DNA from: Oreohelix idahoensis
Lineage: Eukaryota > Mollusca > Gastropoda > Stylommatophora > Oreohelicidae
NCBI GenBank assembly: GCA_024509875.1
Contig: JAMPIV010008044.1
Coordinates: 22,568 to 86,567, forward strand
Reading direction: 5' to 3'
DNA: 64,000 nt
Shown piece by piece: positions 1 through 11,153 of this stretch. The position numbers were made by a program, and so were the translations under genes. Under the pieces are notes generated by a model, which was given only the letters and a program-made list of their open reading frames with translations, had not been told where the DNA came from and made no database searches. Each line of letters starts with the position of its first letter. The stretch's first letter is position 1.

Positions 1-31
1 GACTGTGACATCAGCACTTAATTCCAAACAG

Positions 32-113
32 TTCATTCATTCCTTCATAACCCTCCACTCCCAAAGGAGCATAGGCCTTCAACAAACACATGCCAAGTCC
101 TCCTGTCACGTGC
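32..113 (-). mobile_element. 3' end of a non-LTR retrotransposon (LINE) reading frame
   Basis: Read on the minus strand, positions 113 to 45 encode the end of a LINE reverse-transcriptase protein (ARDRRTW...EGLCSFGSG, then a stop). The ending R-R-x-W...V-x-G-L-C-S is a common C-terminus of LINE ORF2 proteins, followed here by a short GAAT-rich tail. Only the last two dozen codons are present. It may belong with the fragment at 225-784 or be a separate insertion. Confidence 0.5.
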
Positions 114-224
114 CATCATCTCAAGTGTTCATGATAGAAGTAAAAAGGTAGTGATAAGACTGATTTTGTTACCAGCATTTAGTAATTCATTTTGCTTCTT
201 CTTCTTTGATCCTTAGCTGCAGAC

Positions 225-784
225 TTGTCAAAGCAGTCAGTGACTATCACACATATAAGGCAGCATTAAACTGCTTCCACTTTGCTCGGTCGGTGGCTAT
301 CCTTTGTGTTGTACCCCAGCTCTGGTTCATTCTTTGCATCTTGGCCTCCACAGTTTTCTGCCAAGTTGTTTTTGATTGGCCTCTCTTTCACTTTCCTTCC
401 AGGGTCCATTGCACAGCTGTTCGTGTGATGGCATCAGGGTCTCTTCTGAGGATGTGGCCAAAACAACTCCAGTGACTGCCACCGATGATGGTGTGCATGT
501 CCTCTTGGTTGCTCTGAATAAGCAGTTCTTTGTCGGTGATGGTATTCAGCTAAAAGATTCGGAAAGAGGAGTTTCGACATTTGCTTCTCTGTTACTCTTC
601 AGCATTCCATACCATAGAGAAGCACAGAAAGTACACAGCTCTTATTTAATCTTAATTTGGTGTTTGTGCTGTACTGACAGGACCTCCAGATGTTATTTAG
701 ACTTGCAAAGGCTATTCTTGCTTTATTCACTCTGTTGTTGTCTTTGCTTGTTCCACTGTCTGGTGTTGCTATGCATGCGTGCAT
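225..784 (-). mobile_element. LINE (RTE-like) reverse-transcriptase C-terminal fragment, broken
   Basis: On the minus strand, 784-599 encodes a stretch ending in SVLLYGMEC, which corresponds to the conserved S-V-L-L-Y-G-x-E-C-W block after the RT domain of RTE-type LINEs. After a stop or frameshift, about 480-225 continues with the HILRRDPDAITR motif (usually GH-x-LRR) and a MNQSWGTTQRIATDR-type tail. The RT catalytic domain is absent and the frame is interrupted, so this is a dead, 5'-truncated copy. The plus-strand open frames here are shadows. Confidence 0.65.
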
Positions 785-1332
785 TCATTTTGCTTACAAT
801 ATCCAATTTGTTTAGATACCTTGTTTTATAAACACCAGCAAAGGTTGTAATACAATTTAGGACTTCGTTGCTTTATTGCCATTGGTGTAGTAATGAACCA
901 TGGTTGTTTTTATAGTGGTTGTTTTCTATGGCAATGTTACTGTGTAAGTAGTTAAGACTTGACAATATATTTACATATATATAGTTCCCTGACCTAAGCA
1001 CGAGTATTTCAAAGAGAAATATATAGACCAATAGGTTCATGGACCACAAATTAAGAAACACTGCATTAAAGGTTGAACAGGATAGTTTTCCCTTCATTAA
1101 TTAGGAAAAAAAACTGAATTTTGGAATTCGAATACATGATACTGATCTTATTATGATCCAATTATAATCTATCAAATAGTCATAAACTATTTTATCATTT
1201 AATTTTTTTAGCTCATCTGCACCAAAATTACCAGGTAACTGCATTTGAGACTGGCACTTCTTTATGTAGTGTTTATAGTAATATTAGTTGTATTCCTTCA
1301 AAATAGATGAAGTGATTATTATTATTGTTATA
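785..1332. other. No gene seen
   Basis: AT-rich sequence with no recognisable coding, RNA or repeat structure on either strand. Confidence 0.4.
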
Positions 1333-1334
1333 TA

Positions 1335-2323
1335 CGAGGTGTGTTCAAATGAAACCCGTCAATGTGGCTTTACAAGAAATATATGTAAGGTACAACAGCA
1401 GGAGTAGTAGAATTAAATACAGCAATTGTTATGAAGCAAGTACTCACTAGGGTTCCTTAGAAATAGTCACCATAGGCATTCAGACACGCATCCCACTGCT
1501 TGGGTAGACGGCAGATGCCGTCCGAGAAAAATGACTTTGGTTGCTTATTGAACCATTTGGTCACCGAGGCCATGACGTCTGCATCGGAGTTGAATCGTTG
1601 TCCCTTTAGAGATTTTTAAGGGTCCGAACAAATGAAAGTCACATGGTGACAGATTGGGGCTGTAGGCTGGGTGTGGCAGAACTTCCCACCTTTTCCTTGC
1701 TAACGCTTCCTGCACAATGTTCGCAACATGTGGACGAGCATTGTCGTGCAACAGAATCACACCACGCGAAATCATGCCGGGTCGTTTATTCTTGATGGCT
1801 GTATGCAGGTTGTCTAGTGTGTCTTTGTAGCAGATGGCATTGATGTTCACGCCAGGCTCTTTAAAGTCTACCAATAGAAGCCCTTCATGGTCAAAAAATG
1901 CGGTCAGCATAACCTTACCGGCGGAAATCTGTGACTTGAATTTTTTGGGTTTTGGTGATCCGGGATGTTTCCATTGCATGCTCGCTGTTTTGCTGCACGG
2001 CTCAAAGTGGTGGCACCACGACTCATCGCCTGCCACTATGCGCAACAGAAATGCATCACCCTCCTCTTCGTACCGCAGCAGGTGGTTCAAACTCCACCCC
2101 ATGCGTTCTTCCTTATGGTGATCGGTCAGCATCCTTGGGCGGATTCCGTATCACACCGGCCATTATTTTAACGGTCTGCAGCACAACCAATGAATACTAG
2201 GAGAATGAACACTTACACTTGTACATTCGTATGCGCTTATTACGTCAGATGTGATGTCATCATGCTCCTCCTACAAATGTTCACTTGGCGCAGCACGGTC
2301 AGGTTTCATTTGAACACGCCTCA
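1335..2323 (-). mobile_element. Internally deleted mariner (Tc1/mariner) DNA transposon
   Basis: The two ends are inverted copies of each other. The left end reads GAGGTGTGTTCAAATGAAAC from about 1336, and the right end, read on the minus strand, gives GAGGCGTGTTCAAATGAAAC. Both are flanked by TA, the usual mariner target. The transposase runs on the minus strand. At about 990 bp the copy is shorter than a usual full-length mariner (about 1.3 kb). The missing part is the N-terminal helix-turn-helix half of the transposase. Intact ends mean it could once have been moved by a transposase supplied in trans. Confidence 0.85.
1545..2132 (-). pseudogene. Mariner transposase, catalytic half only, frameshifted
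   Basis: The 195-codon frame begins at the linker MLTDHHK that precedes the catalytic domain of mariner transposases. The first catalytic Asp is in GDESW, the second in HDNARPH, and the third in SPCDFHLF, with 34 residues between the second and third. The DD34D triad is therefore preserved. The usual YSPDL is YSPNL. After HLFGPLK a one-base frameshift near 1610-1618 moves the conserved C-terminus (a FFSDGI...LPKQWD-type stretch) into another frame, where it is readable to about 1470. The DNA-binding N-terminus is deleted. The protein would not be functional as it stands. Confidence 0.85.
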
Positions 2324-2559
2324 TACATTTAACTTTTTTCCACCAATTATTGTTGTAGGAGACACATTTATTACACACATACTGCATTACCTGTTTCTTT
2401 TGTTTTGATGGTACTGATGTATTTTGTGTCCCTTCCACATTGTTTCCTGGACAAATTTTGTTGGGGGGAATGAATGATCTTTTCCTTCTGTTGACTAAGT
2501 GAAAACAAGAAAACTGACTAGATTATATTGGTACAAGTATAATAAAGGCAGTGCTTTTT

Positions 2560-2727
2560 TTGGCCTAGCCTCACGAATTGGATACCATAGCAACTCTGGG
2601 AAGGTTAAAGGTGGCCAGCATGATGCTGACCACATTACCCCTAGTGTGCTGTTTTGTCAATAAAATATGGGCCTAAAACCATATTCCCAATATGCCTCAA
2701 TGGGCCTGCAATGGTATCCTTTACCTC
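2560..2727 (+). mobile_element. 5'-truncated SINE copy
   Basis: This stretch matches the body and tail of the fuller SINE at 13203-13463. Shared blocks include AACTCTGGGAAGGTTAA, GATGCTGACCACAT and CCATATTCCCAATATGCCTC. The tRNA-like head with the pol III boxes is missing here. Several substitutions separate the two copies. Confidence 0.75.
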
Positions 2728-3423
2728 CAGAGCCTCTTTACCCTCCTTTATTTTGAAATTCCCAACGTTAAATAAACAGAGGGAGACCCAAAAAAAAAAA
2801 AAACACACTGAGAATAGATCAAGAGAACACAATGAAAGAAGCTATGGACAGAACTTAAACCGATAGAAAAGGCTAGGAGGGCTTATTGTGAGCTGATAAA
2901 AGGCCTGTCATCTCAGTTTGCATATTATCTTGGCATTCATACACGTACTAAAGGCACATAATGTCCACAGGTTTTTATTTTAAAAAAACAGCAATTTTTG
3001 ACAAAAAGTGTCAGTGAATTCTTGCCTACACCTTCATATTGTGAAGTATCACCATATACATACACACACACATATATGTAATCAAAGGTACTGCTACATT
3101 CTCATATGAAATAACAGTATTATAAAGCATTTGTACATAAAATGAGTATTTAAACAGACATGTTATGCAAAGACCAGGTGAGGTGAGAAATCATAATTTC
3201 AATAATACATGAGAGCTGATAGCTTGGTTCAATCTATGCCATCAGAATATTAATAGCTGGTAATCTGCTCCAACATCATACTCTTAAGAATGATGCTGAA
3301 CACAGAAGGTGACAGCCCATGTTCTTTTTTGACACTTCTAGTTCTGCAGAATTATTCAATAGGCGTAACATGAAAAAAAAAAAGCACACTAGTGACTTTT
3401 GTGTAAAAGTGTTCAGTAATCTG
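2728..3423. other. No gene seen
   Basis: AT-rich intergenic sequence with short A runs (2789-2802) and a small CA/TA patch near 3060-3078. I recognise no coding or repeat structure. Confidence 0.4.
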
Positions 3424-3527
3424 AATTTTTTTTTATAATAAAGTATCCCGTTCAACCTTTGATGGGTTATAATTAGGACACATGGTGTACTAATTCAAGA
3501 ACATAAAGTCAGATGTCCTATACCCAA
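3424..3527 (+). repeat. Dispersed repeat, inverted relative to 12001-12125
   Basis: The segment around TTGATGGGTTATAATTAGGAC, followed by TGGTGTACTAATTC, recurs in reverse complement at 12001-12125. A weaker copy lies at 10799-10860. Similarity stops where LINE coding sequence starts at about 3528, so the LINE probably inserted into or next to this repeat. I cannot assign a family. Confidence 0.55.
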
Positions 3528-4930
3528 ATGCCAAAAGAATGGCAATTATGAAAAAACTTGCTGGAACAACTTGGGGTGCAGATGAGAAAGTGCTTAAGAC
3601 GTTGTACACAGGGCGAGTGAGACCAGTTCTTGAATATGGCATGGCAGCATGGGCAACAGCAGCTAAGACAAACTTTGATAAAATTAGCAGACTCCAAAAT
3701 CAAGCAATGAGAATTATAACGGGAGGCATGAAGTCAACACTTATAAAAGAACTCGAAAAGATTACATGCCTCCAGCCAATGACAGATAGAAGAGACTGCA
3801 GGGCTCAGCAACAGGCCGAAAAATGTAAAAGACTAACAGATCACCCAATGTGCCATAGAATAAATGCTCTTAGAAGGCAAAGACTCAAACAAAGTAATTT
3901 TGTAGAATCAACGAAACCACAAATGAGAGCAGTATCCATAGATGACATATCCACTGTTAAAACCATCTACACTGCACACAAGCTTCCAGTTTGGAAACAA
4001 AATCGTTTCCCTAAAATGATAGAAAACATTCCTGGAATTGAAAGTAAAAAGAGCCAAACGGCAACAGATAGAAAATCCATAGCGACAAAATACATAGAGA
4101 AACATTATTCACGCAACACCTGGACCCATGCATACACAGATGGATCAGCAACAAATGCAACAGAAAATGGAGGTGGGGGTGTCTTTCTGACCTTAAGCAC
4201 TGGTGCAGAAAAAAGGATGTCAGTGGCGACAGGACGATTCTCCAGCAACTTCAGAGCAGAGGCAGAGGCCTTGAAAACTGCAGCAGATGTTATATTGACA
4301 GAAGAAAGGGCAGAGAGACAAGTTGTTTTCTTTACTGATGCACAGTCAGTAATTGCAACGTTGAAAAGCCAAAATAATACAGATCTGGATGATCTCAGAG
4401 TAGTGCTCCACAAACTTTGTCAACGATTCAAAAGTGTTGTGATCCAATGGATCCCATCTCATTGTAACATCACCGGTAATGAAGAGGCTGACAGAATGGC
4501 TAAAGAAAGTTCACATCTACCTCAGCCTGATGCAAGCATAACTTTTGAGGAGGCAAAGAGTTTTATCAGAATCAGATACAGAAACAAATGGAATGTAGAA
4601 CATCCAGGGCACACACAGAATGATGCTTACTACCAGCTCCACAGAAGAGAACAAGTGGTAATCTTCAGACTCCGCACTGGCCACAACAGATTGAGATACC
4701 ATCTATTCAACAAGCTAAAGATAGGAACTACCGATCAGTGTAACTGTGGCACTGATAAAATGACTGCTGAACATCTGCTTCAAAGTTGCCCCTTATATGT
4801 GGTACAGAGAAAGTGCATATGGCCGACGCCAGCTCCTTTCGTGGAAAAGCTTTACGGCGATTCAAATAGCCTCAAACTGGCTACTGCTTTCTTTGAGAAC
4901 ATTCAAGTGGACGTCTGAGAGTGTACGAAA
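3528..4930 (+). mobile_element. 5'-truncated LINE with RNase H domain
   Basis: This is a non-LTR retrotransposon copy that starts abruptly in the last part of the RT domain and runs through RNase H to a stop at 4918. It ends in a short AAG-rich tail (about 4930-4950), consistent with a LINE 3' end. An RNase H domain downstream of RT is found in the I/Jockey-type groups. The upstream part (endonuclease and most of RT) was never copied or has been lost. Confidence 0.8.
3539..4918 (+). pseudogene. LINE ORF2 C-terminus: end of RT, RNase HI and CCHC-like motif
   Basis: The frame is open for 459 codons. Residues 1-90 are the post-catalytic part of an RT (LYTGRVRPVLEYG...LQNQAMR). RNase HI spans about 195-325, with the four acidic residues in place: D201 in TDGSA, E241/E243 in RAEAEAL, D267 in FTDAQS, and D318 in NEEADRMA, preceded by PSHC. 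A Cys/His cluster C-x-C...EH...C follows at about 401-417, a usual ending for such proteins. The long open frame suggests a young insertion. Without the RT catalytic YxDD box it cannot move itself. The start codon given is simply the first Met, and homology begins a few codons earlier. Confidence 0.85.
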
Positions 4931-6083
4931 AAGAAGAAGAAGATACCCAAATACAGTACCTCCCCTCCCCCCCTCAACTCAGTCCAAAGAGATCAACTCA
5001 AAACCAAATTTGTGTCAATGTTTTTGTGTGTGACCTCCCCTGTACTCTGAATGAATTTCTGGTTCCTGTCACTTTCTTGTGAATACTTTCTTTGTTCTCC
5101 TAATACTTTACAAAAGATCTCAAAATCAACAAACAAGACAGAGATGTTGTTAATATTGTATGTACAAAGTAATCATAGCTGGAATATCAGTCCTGTTGCA
5201 TTTGTCTCATGCGATACTAGTTGATAGTTTTCTCATTGTATGTACTATATGCCTACAACATGCGTATCCTCAAGCATTGTTTCATGCTATTTGCTGGTCA
5301 GTTTCAGTCTGGTCATAGTGTTACAGTCCTAAATGTTAACCTATATAACTTCTTGATTATCAGTATAGTTGTCCTCCATGTCTAACAGCCAAATATAAAT
5401 TTATCTGAGTATAAATCTATCCATCTTAGTCTATTTCACTCTTTGGGGAGCATGAGACCACTATTCCAGTGGCCTCCTTGTGAACAGACCTGAGTCAGAT
5501 GGCTTGTAAGCATTGGTAGTAGCGGTTTCTGTGGCAAACTATTTCATATTATGGAGTTGCCAATGCCCGGTGCAGCACTGATTTGGTTAACTTTGATGAC
5601 ACCACTGGATGGATAGAGGTCATTTCACGTTTTTTGTCTCCACAGAGACCCTTGGGAACCCCTTAGAGCAGGAGTATATATATATTTTCATTGAACTGTT
5701 TCTGTTTGCTGGTAGCAGAAATCAGTAGCTTATTGTTAGTAAATGAAATACAAAACACAAATTTTAATTTAGCAATGGTAGTTAAATATTAAAAGAAAAG
5801 TAAATTATAGGTTAATGTTAGAGCAACAGTAAGCAAATAAATGAACCGACCTTAGAATACAACAATTAGCCTTCCTGAAATTATGTATCAGAAGAGTGAA
5901 ATTAAATATAATTTAATTTAATCAACAACCTTCAAATGCTTCAAGAACACTGTGAAAAAGATACACCAGAGAAAATGTTTTATGGAAAGTCATTAAAGAA
6001 ATGTGAAATAAAACATAAACATTATGTTCTCGCTGATGGTCACAGACAAATTCCACAATAAGGATAAAAGGAATTGTACTTAC
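4931..6083. other. No gene seen; probably intron of the PRDM9-like gene
   Basis: There is no convincing coding sequence. About 5440-5640 has a less AT-rich composition and could be an old repeat, but I cannot assign it. If the exon at 6084-6230 is real, this stretch lies in its downstream intron on the minus strand. Confidence 0.35.
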
Positions 6084-6230
6084 TTCGAGGTTTAATGGCT
6101 TTCTCTAGAGCTGGAGTCCATTCTGAATCAGACCCATCAGATGATTCTAAAAATGGAGGATTTATCAATTTGTTCCTCTCTTTCTCTGATGTGTTTGTAA
6201 GCATGAACTCGGGTGGACTAACTTGTACAC
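6084..6230 (-). CDS. PRDM9: PRDM9-like gene, SSXRD-domain exon
   Basis: This is a 147-nt internal exon on the minus strand. The acceptor is a pyrimidine-rich tract ending CCTCTAG before 6230, and the donor is GAA|GTAAGT after 6084. Both ends are phase 1, so it joins in frame to the KRAB exon at 11009-11153. It encodes PPEFM early on and then SSDGSDSEWTP, followed by a basic stretch. The acidic run before EWTP is the core of the SSXRD motif of SSX and PRDM9/Meisetz proteins, where an equivalent exon follows the KRAB exon and also begins with P-x-F-M. In the family, PRDM9 is a meiotic histone H3 methyltransferase that marks recombination sites. Whether this copy keeps that role is inference. 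No PR/SET or zinc-finger exon is visible further left. Confidence 0.72.
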
Positions 6231-6380
6231 CTAGAGGCAAGAAAATAGTGCTTTAAACACATTCAAGTACTAGGGCCACCAAAAATATATGTTCTAAATT
6301 TATATGTTAAAGATTACATCATACATATGTTAGCCTTATATTCAAAAGAAACTGTAAATATGTTAACATGTATTTACATA

Positions 6381-6962
6381 CTTACTTACATGCTTAGTCA
6401 TTCCCCTTCTACCATGAGGTGTAGAGGTTTGGAAGAGAGAGTGCCAGACTATCCTATCGGCTGGCTTCCTCCTGGCCTGGTTCCATTCTAGTCCTCAATC
6501 CTTCAAAGATTGTCTAATGTTGTCCTCCCAGTGGACTCTGAGTCATCCTGGAGGTCTGGATCCCTGGCTCTTAGTTTCCCATACTTGTCGTGGTAGCTGA
6601 TCTTCTCCCATTCTGCAGACATGGCCAAACCATCTTAGTTGGGACTGTTCTACTTGGATGTACAGGGAGTGGGATTTTAGGCCTTGACGTATCATCTGGT
6701 TGCGGACCATGTCTCTTCTTGTTACTTCAGCTACCTTCCTCCAATACCTCATTTCTGAGATCTCGACCTGGCTTTTGTGGGTTGTAGTCATTGCCCATGA
6801 CTCGCATCCATACGTCAAGACTGGGACATAGGTGGAGCGGTATACATCCATCTTCGTTTTCTTACCAACTTCTCTCTTGCTGAGGAATCCTCGATTTATG
6901 GCCTGAAAACGTCTCCCAGCTGCTGCTTTTTGAGTTGCCAATTCTTCTTTGATGTCTCCCTT
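6381..6962 (-). mobile_element. Short 5'-truncated LINE insertion with perfect 14-bp target duplication
   Basis: CATGTATTTACATA occurs at 6367-6380 and again at 6963-6976, exactly bracketing the element. This is a clear target-site duplication. The minus strand encodes the C-terminus of a LINE RT: VYRSTYVPVLTYGCESW, a WFGHVCRM motif, and a RPPG...RW tail that continues past a stop. The 3' tail is (TAAG)n. The same family occurs at 41835-42089. At only 582 bp it was dead on arrival. Confidence 0.9.
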
Positions 6963-7022
6963 CATGTATTTACATAAACACTTGAAATATCTCATTGTTA
7001 CGTTAAGCAATAAACTCAGCAA

Positions 7023-7796
7023 AAGCCGACACTCGCTTTAGTTGAACTGACCTGGAGGTCAACCATGCTAAATGATGCTTCTGTTTAAATCTGTTGTCTT
7101 GTTGTTTTTTTTTTTAAATACTACACTAAGAGTGAATACCCCAAGCAAAAAAACAAATACAAAAAATAACTTAGGACTATTTAAAATAGGAAAATATGAT
7201 TTTACAAATTATGTATCTAAATACTCCGTTAGATACATAGAAACTATCATCACATTCAATGAGAAATTGTTACAGAAACCAGTGATGCAACAACACGTGC
7301 TCTGACCTCAACAGACCCATCTGCATAGGTGGAGTTCATGCATCATAATGAGAGAGAAAAGAGCTGATGATAATGGTGATGATTATATTCACTGAGAAGA
7401 TTTGTACATTACTGAAAGGAAATTAATAGAAAACAACATATCAGATCAGCCTTCCTTCCATTTTTGTTACAAGCAGTACTTTTTTTTAAAATGTAAAAAA
7501 TATGGTATCTGTTTCATTTTGTCTTCCTTTTATTTATGATTTCCTTCTGACCTTTTTGTTTCTGTTTTTGTGCAATCCTACTGTATTTTAAAAGCTTCAG
7601 CATTCTGTCTTCTAACTGCTTGTTCAGTGTGATTTGTTTTGCACCATACAATAGTTAAGATTATACATAACACCCAGGATGCAAAGGAATTCATATCGTG
7701 CTTGTGTGAACTATAGAGTCAGACTACTAACCAAGACATGGGAGCACCTGTGCCATCTATACATGAAAGACTTTATGTAACTTGCCTTGATGGTAT
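7023..7796. other. No gene seen
   Basis: AT-rich intronic sequence between two LINE copies. There is a T9 run near 7107 and nothing recognisable as coding. Confidence 0.4.
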
Positions 7797-7937
7797 AATA
7801 ATAATAATAATAATAAATTCTTTAAGCGCCAAACACGGCGCATAAGGCAGAAACCAGTGCTCTCCAGGTTGTTCGTTGTGACGCCACTCCTCTTAGCTCT
7901 TGCACATTATTTAGGCCCAACGTTCTTCCTTCTCTTA

Positions 7938-8628
7938 TTATTGTTCTTCTGAGTGTTTCTTTTGGTCTTCCTTTTTTTTCCGCTTACCCTCAGGAACCCA
8001 AGTGAGCGCCTGTAGTGGTATTCTGTTGTTTTGCATTCGTAGGACATGACCGATATATGACCATCGTCTTTTCCTTATATAGTCGGAGACATATTTCTGC
8101 CTAGAGTCTTCTCTTATTTGTCGATTAGTCTTGAATTCTTTCCAACTGATGTTCATGAGTTTTCTAAGACATTTGTTCTCGAATGTATTCAGCTTGTTCT
8201 CCAATGATTTTGTTATTTTCCAACTCTCACAGCCTTATGTTAACACTGAGATAACATTTGAATTAAACAGACGAAGCTTGGTATGTATATTCAATGATCG
8301 TAATTTCCAAATGTTAGATAATCTATTGAAGGCGCTAGCTGCCAAAGCAATTCTAGTATGGATTTCTCTTGTTGTGTCACCATCCTGAGTCATTTTTACT
8401 GCCTAAATAATTGAAACTTTCAACTTTCTGTAGTTTTTCCCCGTTCAAGATGATATCAAAGGTCTCGTTAGAAAAGTTCATAGCTTTAGTTTTAGAGGCA
8501 TTTATTTGGAGACCAATTTTAACCGAGAGATGACACAAATTATTTATTGCTTCTTGGGATTGTCTTGGTGTTGAACTTAAGAATGCTACATCATCTGCGA
8601 AATCCAGGTCCCCCCAGGAATTTTCCAT
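7938..8628 (-). pseudogene. LINE reverse transcriptase C-terminal part (FADD box and tail)
   Basis: The minus-strand frame 8628-8377 starts near the catalytic motif LDFADDVAFLS (the YxDD box of RT). It continues through the thumb region INASKTKAM and ESFNYLGS. After another shift, 8204-7938 encodes the C-terminal domain with RRWSYIGHVLRM and TWVPEGKR. At least two frameshifts separate these pieces from each other and from the upstream RT. Confidence 0.8.
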
Positions 8629-9913
8629 TTGTCCATTTTATACCCAATTGTTCATTGTGGGTATAGTTTCTCATAACCCAATCAATAGCTATTCCAAAAA
8701 GTAGTGGTGACATAATACAGCCTTGTTTCACCCCTGTTTCTACTGTAAACCATTCTGTATTCCCTTTATTTGTTCTAACACAACATCTTGCATTGTCATA
8801 TAGCGCTTTGATTATATTCACATATTTTGTTGGAAAACCATAGATGGTAAGTATCTTCCACAATGATGGGCGGTGTAGACTATCAAAGGCTTTTTGAAAA
8901 TCGACGAAGGTGATAATAAGTGGCGATTGCCTTTCCACTGATTCTTCTATAATTGTTCTTAGTGTGAATATTTGATCAATACATGATCGTTTCGGCCTGA
9001 AACCCGCTTGTTCTTCTCTGATCTTTTCGTCAGCATGCAATTTAAGTCTTTCTAACATCATGCAACATAATAATTTTCCAGGTACTGATAATAGAGATAT
9101 ACCACGCCAGTTATTACAGTCTGATAGATCACCTTTCTTCGGTAACTTTACAATAATACTGTCTTTCCATTGTTGTGGTGGTTGTTCTTCTCTCCATACT
9201 TCATTTATAATATCTAAAATTCTCAAGAGGTTGTTGTCATTAACTGCTTTAATCATTTCCCCTGAAATTTCGTCAACTCCAGCAGCTTTAAAATTTTTTA
9301 ATCTTTTAACGGCTTGTTTGATCTCGTCCAGCGTGAATTCATCGCAAGTTATTGGCAAGGTGGTTGTGGGTGTTTCATTATCAAAATCAGGTGTTACTGT
9401 TGGTGGTGGTCTGTTTAGCACCTCCATGAAGTGCTCAGCCCATCTCTTCATTTGTTCTTTTTCTGTTGGTATTGAATTCCCTAATTTACCTTTAACAGGT
9501 GTTTCCATAGCAGTAGGCTGGTGACATAGTTGTTTTGTAATTTGATAAAGGCACCTACTATTACCAGTTCTTGCAGCATTTTCAGCTTCTACGGCCAGTT
9601 CATTGATGAAATGTCTTTTATCTCTTCGAGTTTTTGTCTTCACTTCTTTATTTAACAAGTTATAAGTTAGTTTGCAAGATTCAACTGCATTATGTGTACT
9701 TGCCGCTAGTAGTTTAAGTTTTGCTGTTTTCCTTTCTTGTATTTTATCCCAAGTATCTTCTCTCATCCATTTTTTCTTTTTATGTACTAGGTATCCGGTG
9801 GTCGCTACAGCTGCTTCTGTCATTGCTGTTCTCAGTTGTTCCCATTTAGTATCGATTGTCTTGGTGGTGATATCGTTGTCAATTTTGCCTAAAGCATCGA
9901 AATAGTTGTTCAT
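8591..9913 (-). pseudogene. LINE reverse transcriptase, main part
   Basis: The frame is open for 440 codons. The linker region runs from about 1-200. RT blocks include FKAAGVDEISGEMIK, DCNNWRGISLL, EEQAGFRPKRSCIDQI and TFVDFQKAFDSL, which carries the first catalytic Asp. The GVKQGCIMSPLLF block follows. The frame leaves homology just after the last block, at about 8630. The catalytic FADD box continues in another frame (see 7938-8628). The blocks match RTE/CR1-type LINE RTs; the C-terminal tail favours RTE-like. Confidence 0.85.
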
Positions 9914-10216
9914 TTTGACATTATATTCCTTCTTTATATCATTTGATGGTATACTCAGACGTTATTTTCTGTTGATTTCTTGATGTTTCCTCATCTTCCC
10001 ACTTATATCATTGTCCAAGTTTGCACACTAAACTACAAGAAGCAGTAATATATTGGATTGCATCTATTGACTCTCATGTTCTATGTTTTTTGTCTTGAAT
10101 GTTAATATCTGTCTGTTACTGAAATTATTTTTGACCAGTCCTTTTTCATATATGCCATCTGGTCCTATTATCTGTTTAAAAATATGAGAAACTGTGTGCT
10201 TGCTCAGGTAAAATTA

Positions 10217-10333
<117 letters not shown>

Positions 10334-10798
10334 TATATATACACACACAATTTTAATCTACTTAGCTAATTGTCAATTTAAAGCAAAATTAATGCCAAAA
10401 CCTTCTTTGCTGATTTTCTTAATTATTTATTCATTTGTACGAGCAATCTTCTTTTACTTCAGCCAGCAATAAAGCATCATCACATCTTAGGATTCTGCCT
10501 TATTCTGCTGTTGATGACACATACTAGGACAGCCCAACGGAAACAGTGTTGATAGATGATTAACAACAATAAAAATGTGCATGAGTGTGCTTGCTGTAAA
10601 GAGATTCTATAATTTAGATAATTTAATAAGAAAAATATATGCAAGCATGAGTATTAGCAGCATAAAAAAAACGTAATTCTAGTAATTTGGATTATTATAA
10701 ATTAACACCCTTCTGCACAAGTGCAAGATGCTGACACATAGCCTACTGGATTTTTAAAAACATATTTTGCCACAATTTATAACTTCACTATGATCGTT

Positions 10799-10860
10799 TT
10801 GATAACCCCTTAGGTTGGAACGGGATCTTTCTTCATCGATTAAAAAAAAAATAAAATGAA
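10799..10860 (-). repeat. Possible third copy of the dispersed repeat
   Basis: The segment GGTTGGAACGGGATCTTTCT and its flanks resemble the reverse complement of 3438-3475 and lie in the same orientation as 12001-12125. It is short and diverged. Confidence 0.35.
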
Positions 10861-11008
10861 ACTTTTTAAGATATAACTCGAAATCTCACAGACAGGCGGA
10901 CTACCTCAACAGCTTCAGTAACTTGTTATTTCCATGCACTTGTAGATCAAACTTTTAGGGCAGCTTTGAATGAAAGGGGTGCTAAATATTTACTTTGTTT
11001 ATACTTAC

Positions 11009-11153
11009 CGGCACGACGAAGGGCCTCAAAGTTTTGTCGCAGATTACTTAAGTGCTGCCTTTCATAATCAGTGATAGTAGCAAACTCTTCTGGGGTGAAA
11101 AATTCACTAACTGACGACGGAATGTCATCAAAATTAATCTCAGGACACTGCAT
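11009..11153 (-). CDS. PRDM9: PRDM9-like gene, KRAB-domain exon
   Basis: The minus strand reads from ATG at 11153 through PSSVSEFFTPEEFATITDYE, then LRQNFEALRRAG, and ends with GCCG|GTAAGT at 11009 (phase 1). The pattern FF-T-x-EE(F/W)...D-YE...L-x-N-(F/Y)-x-AL is the KRAB A-box as found in PRDM9. The family has FTKEEW and RNYNAL at the same places. The next exon in phase, at 6084-6230, gives the SSXRD domain, the same order as in PRDM9. The start is uncertain. ATG 11153 is preceded by an in-frame TAA, but TTATGCAG just upstream could also be a splice acceptor. In vertebrate PRDM9 the KRAB domain mediates protein contacts. No function can be shown here. Codons are intact. Confidence 0.7.

Larger units (their letters stand above)
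7797..10020 (-). mobile_element. RTE-like LINE, nearly full RT, 5'-truncated
   Basis: This is a non-LTR retrotransposon on the minus strand. It covers the pre-RT linker, the whole RT and the C-terminal domain, and ends in a (TTA)n microsatellite tail at 7797-7818. The apurinic endonuclease domain is absent, so the copy is 5'-truncated at about 10 kb. Homology becomes ragged above about 9960, where a stop appears in frame. Frameshifts near 8600-8630 and within 8205-8390 break the protein. Confidence 0.8.

Noticed and set aside
206..831. Plus-strand open frames of 89 and 151 codons
   Set aside because: They are antisense to recognisable LINE RT sequence on the minus strand.
1834..2200. Plus-strand open frames over the mariner
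   Set aside because: They are antisense to the transposase catalytic domain.
5440..5640. Possible old repeat with unusual composition
   Set aside because: No second copy in the window and no coding signal, so no family call can be supported.
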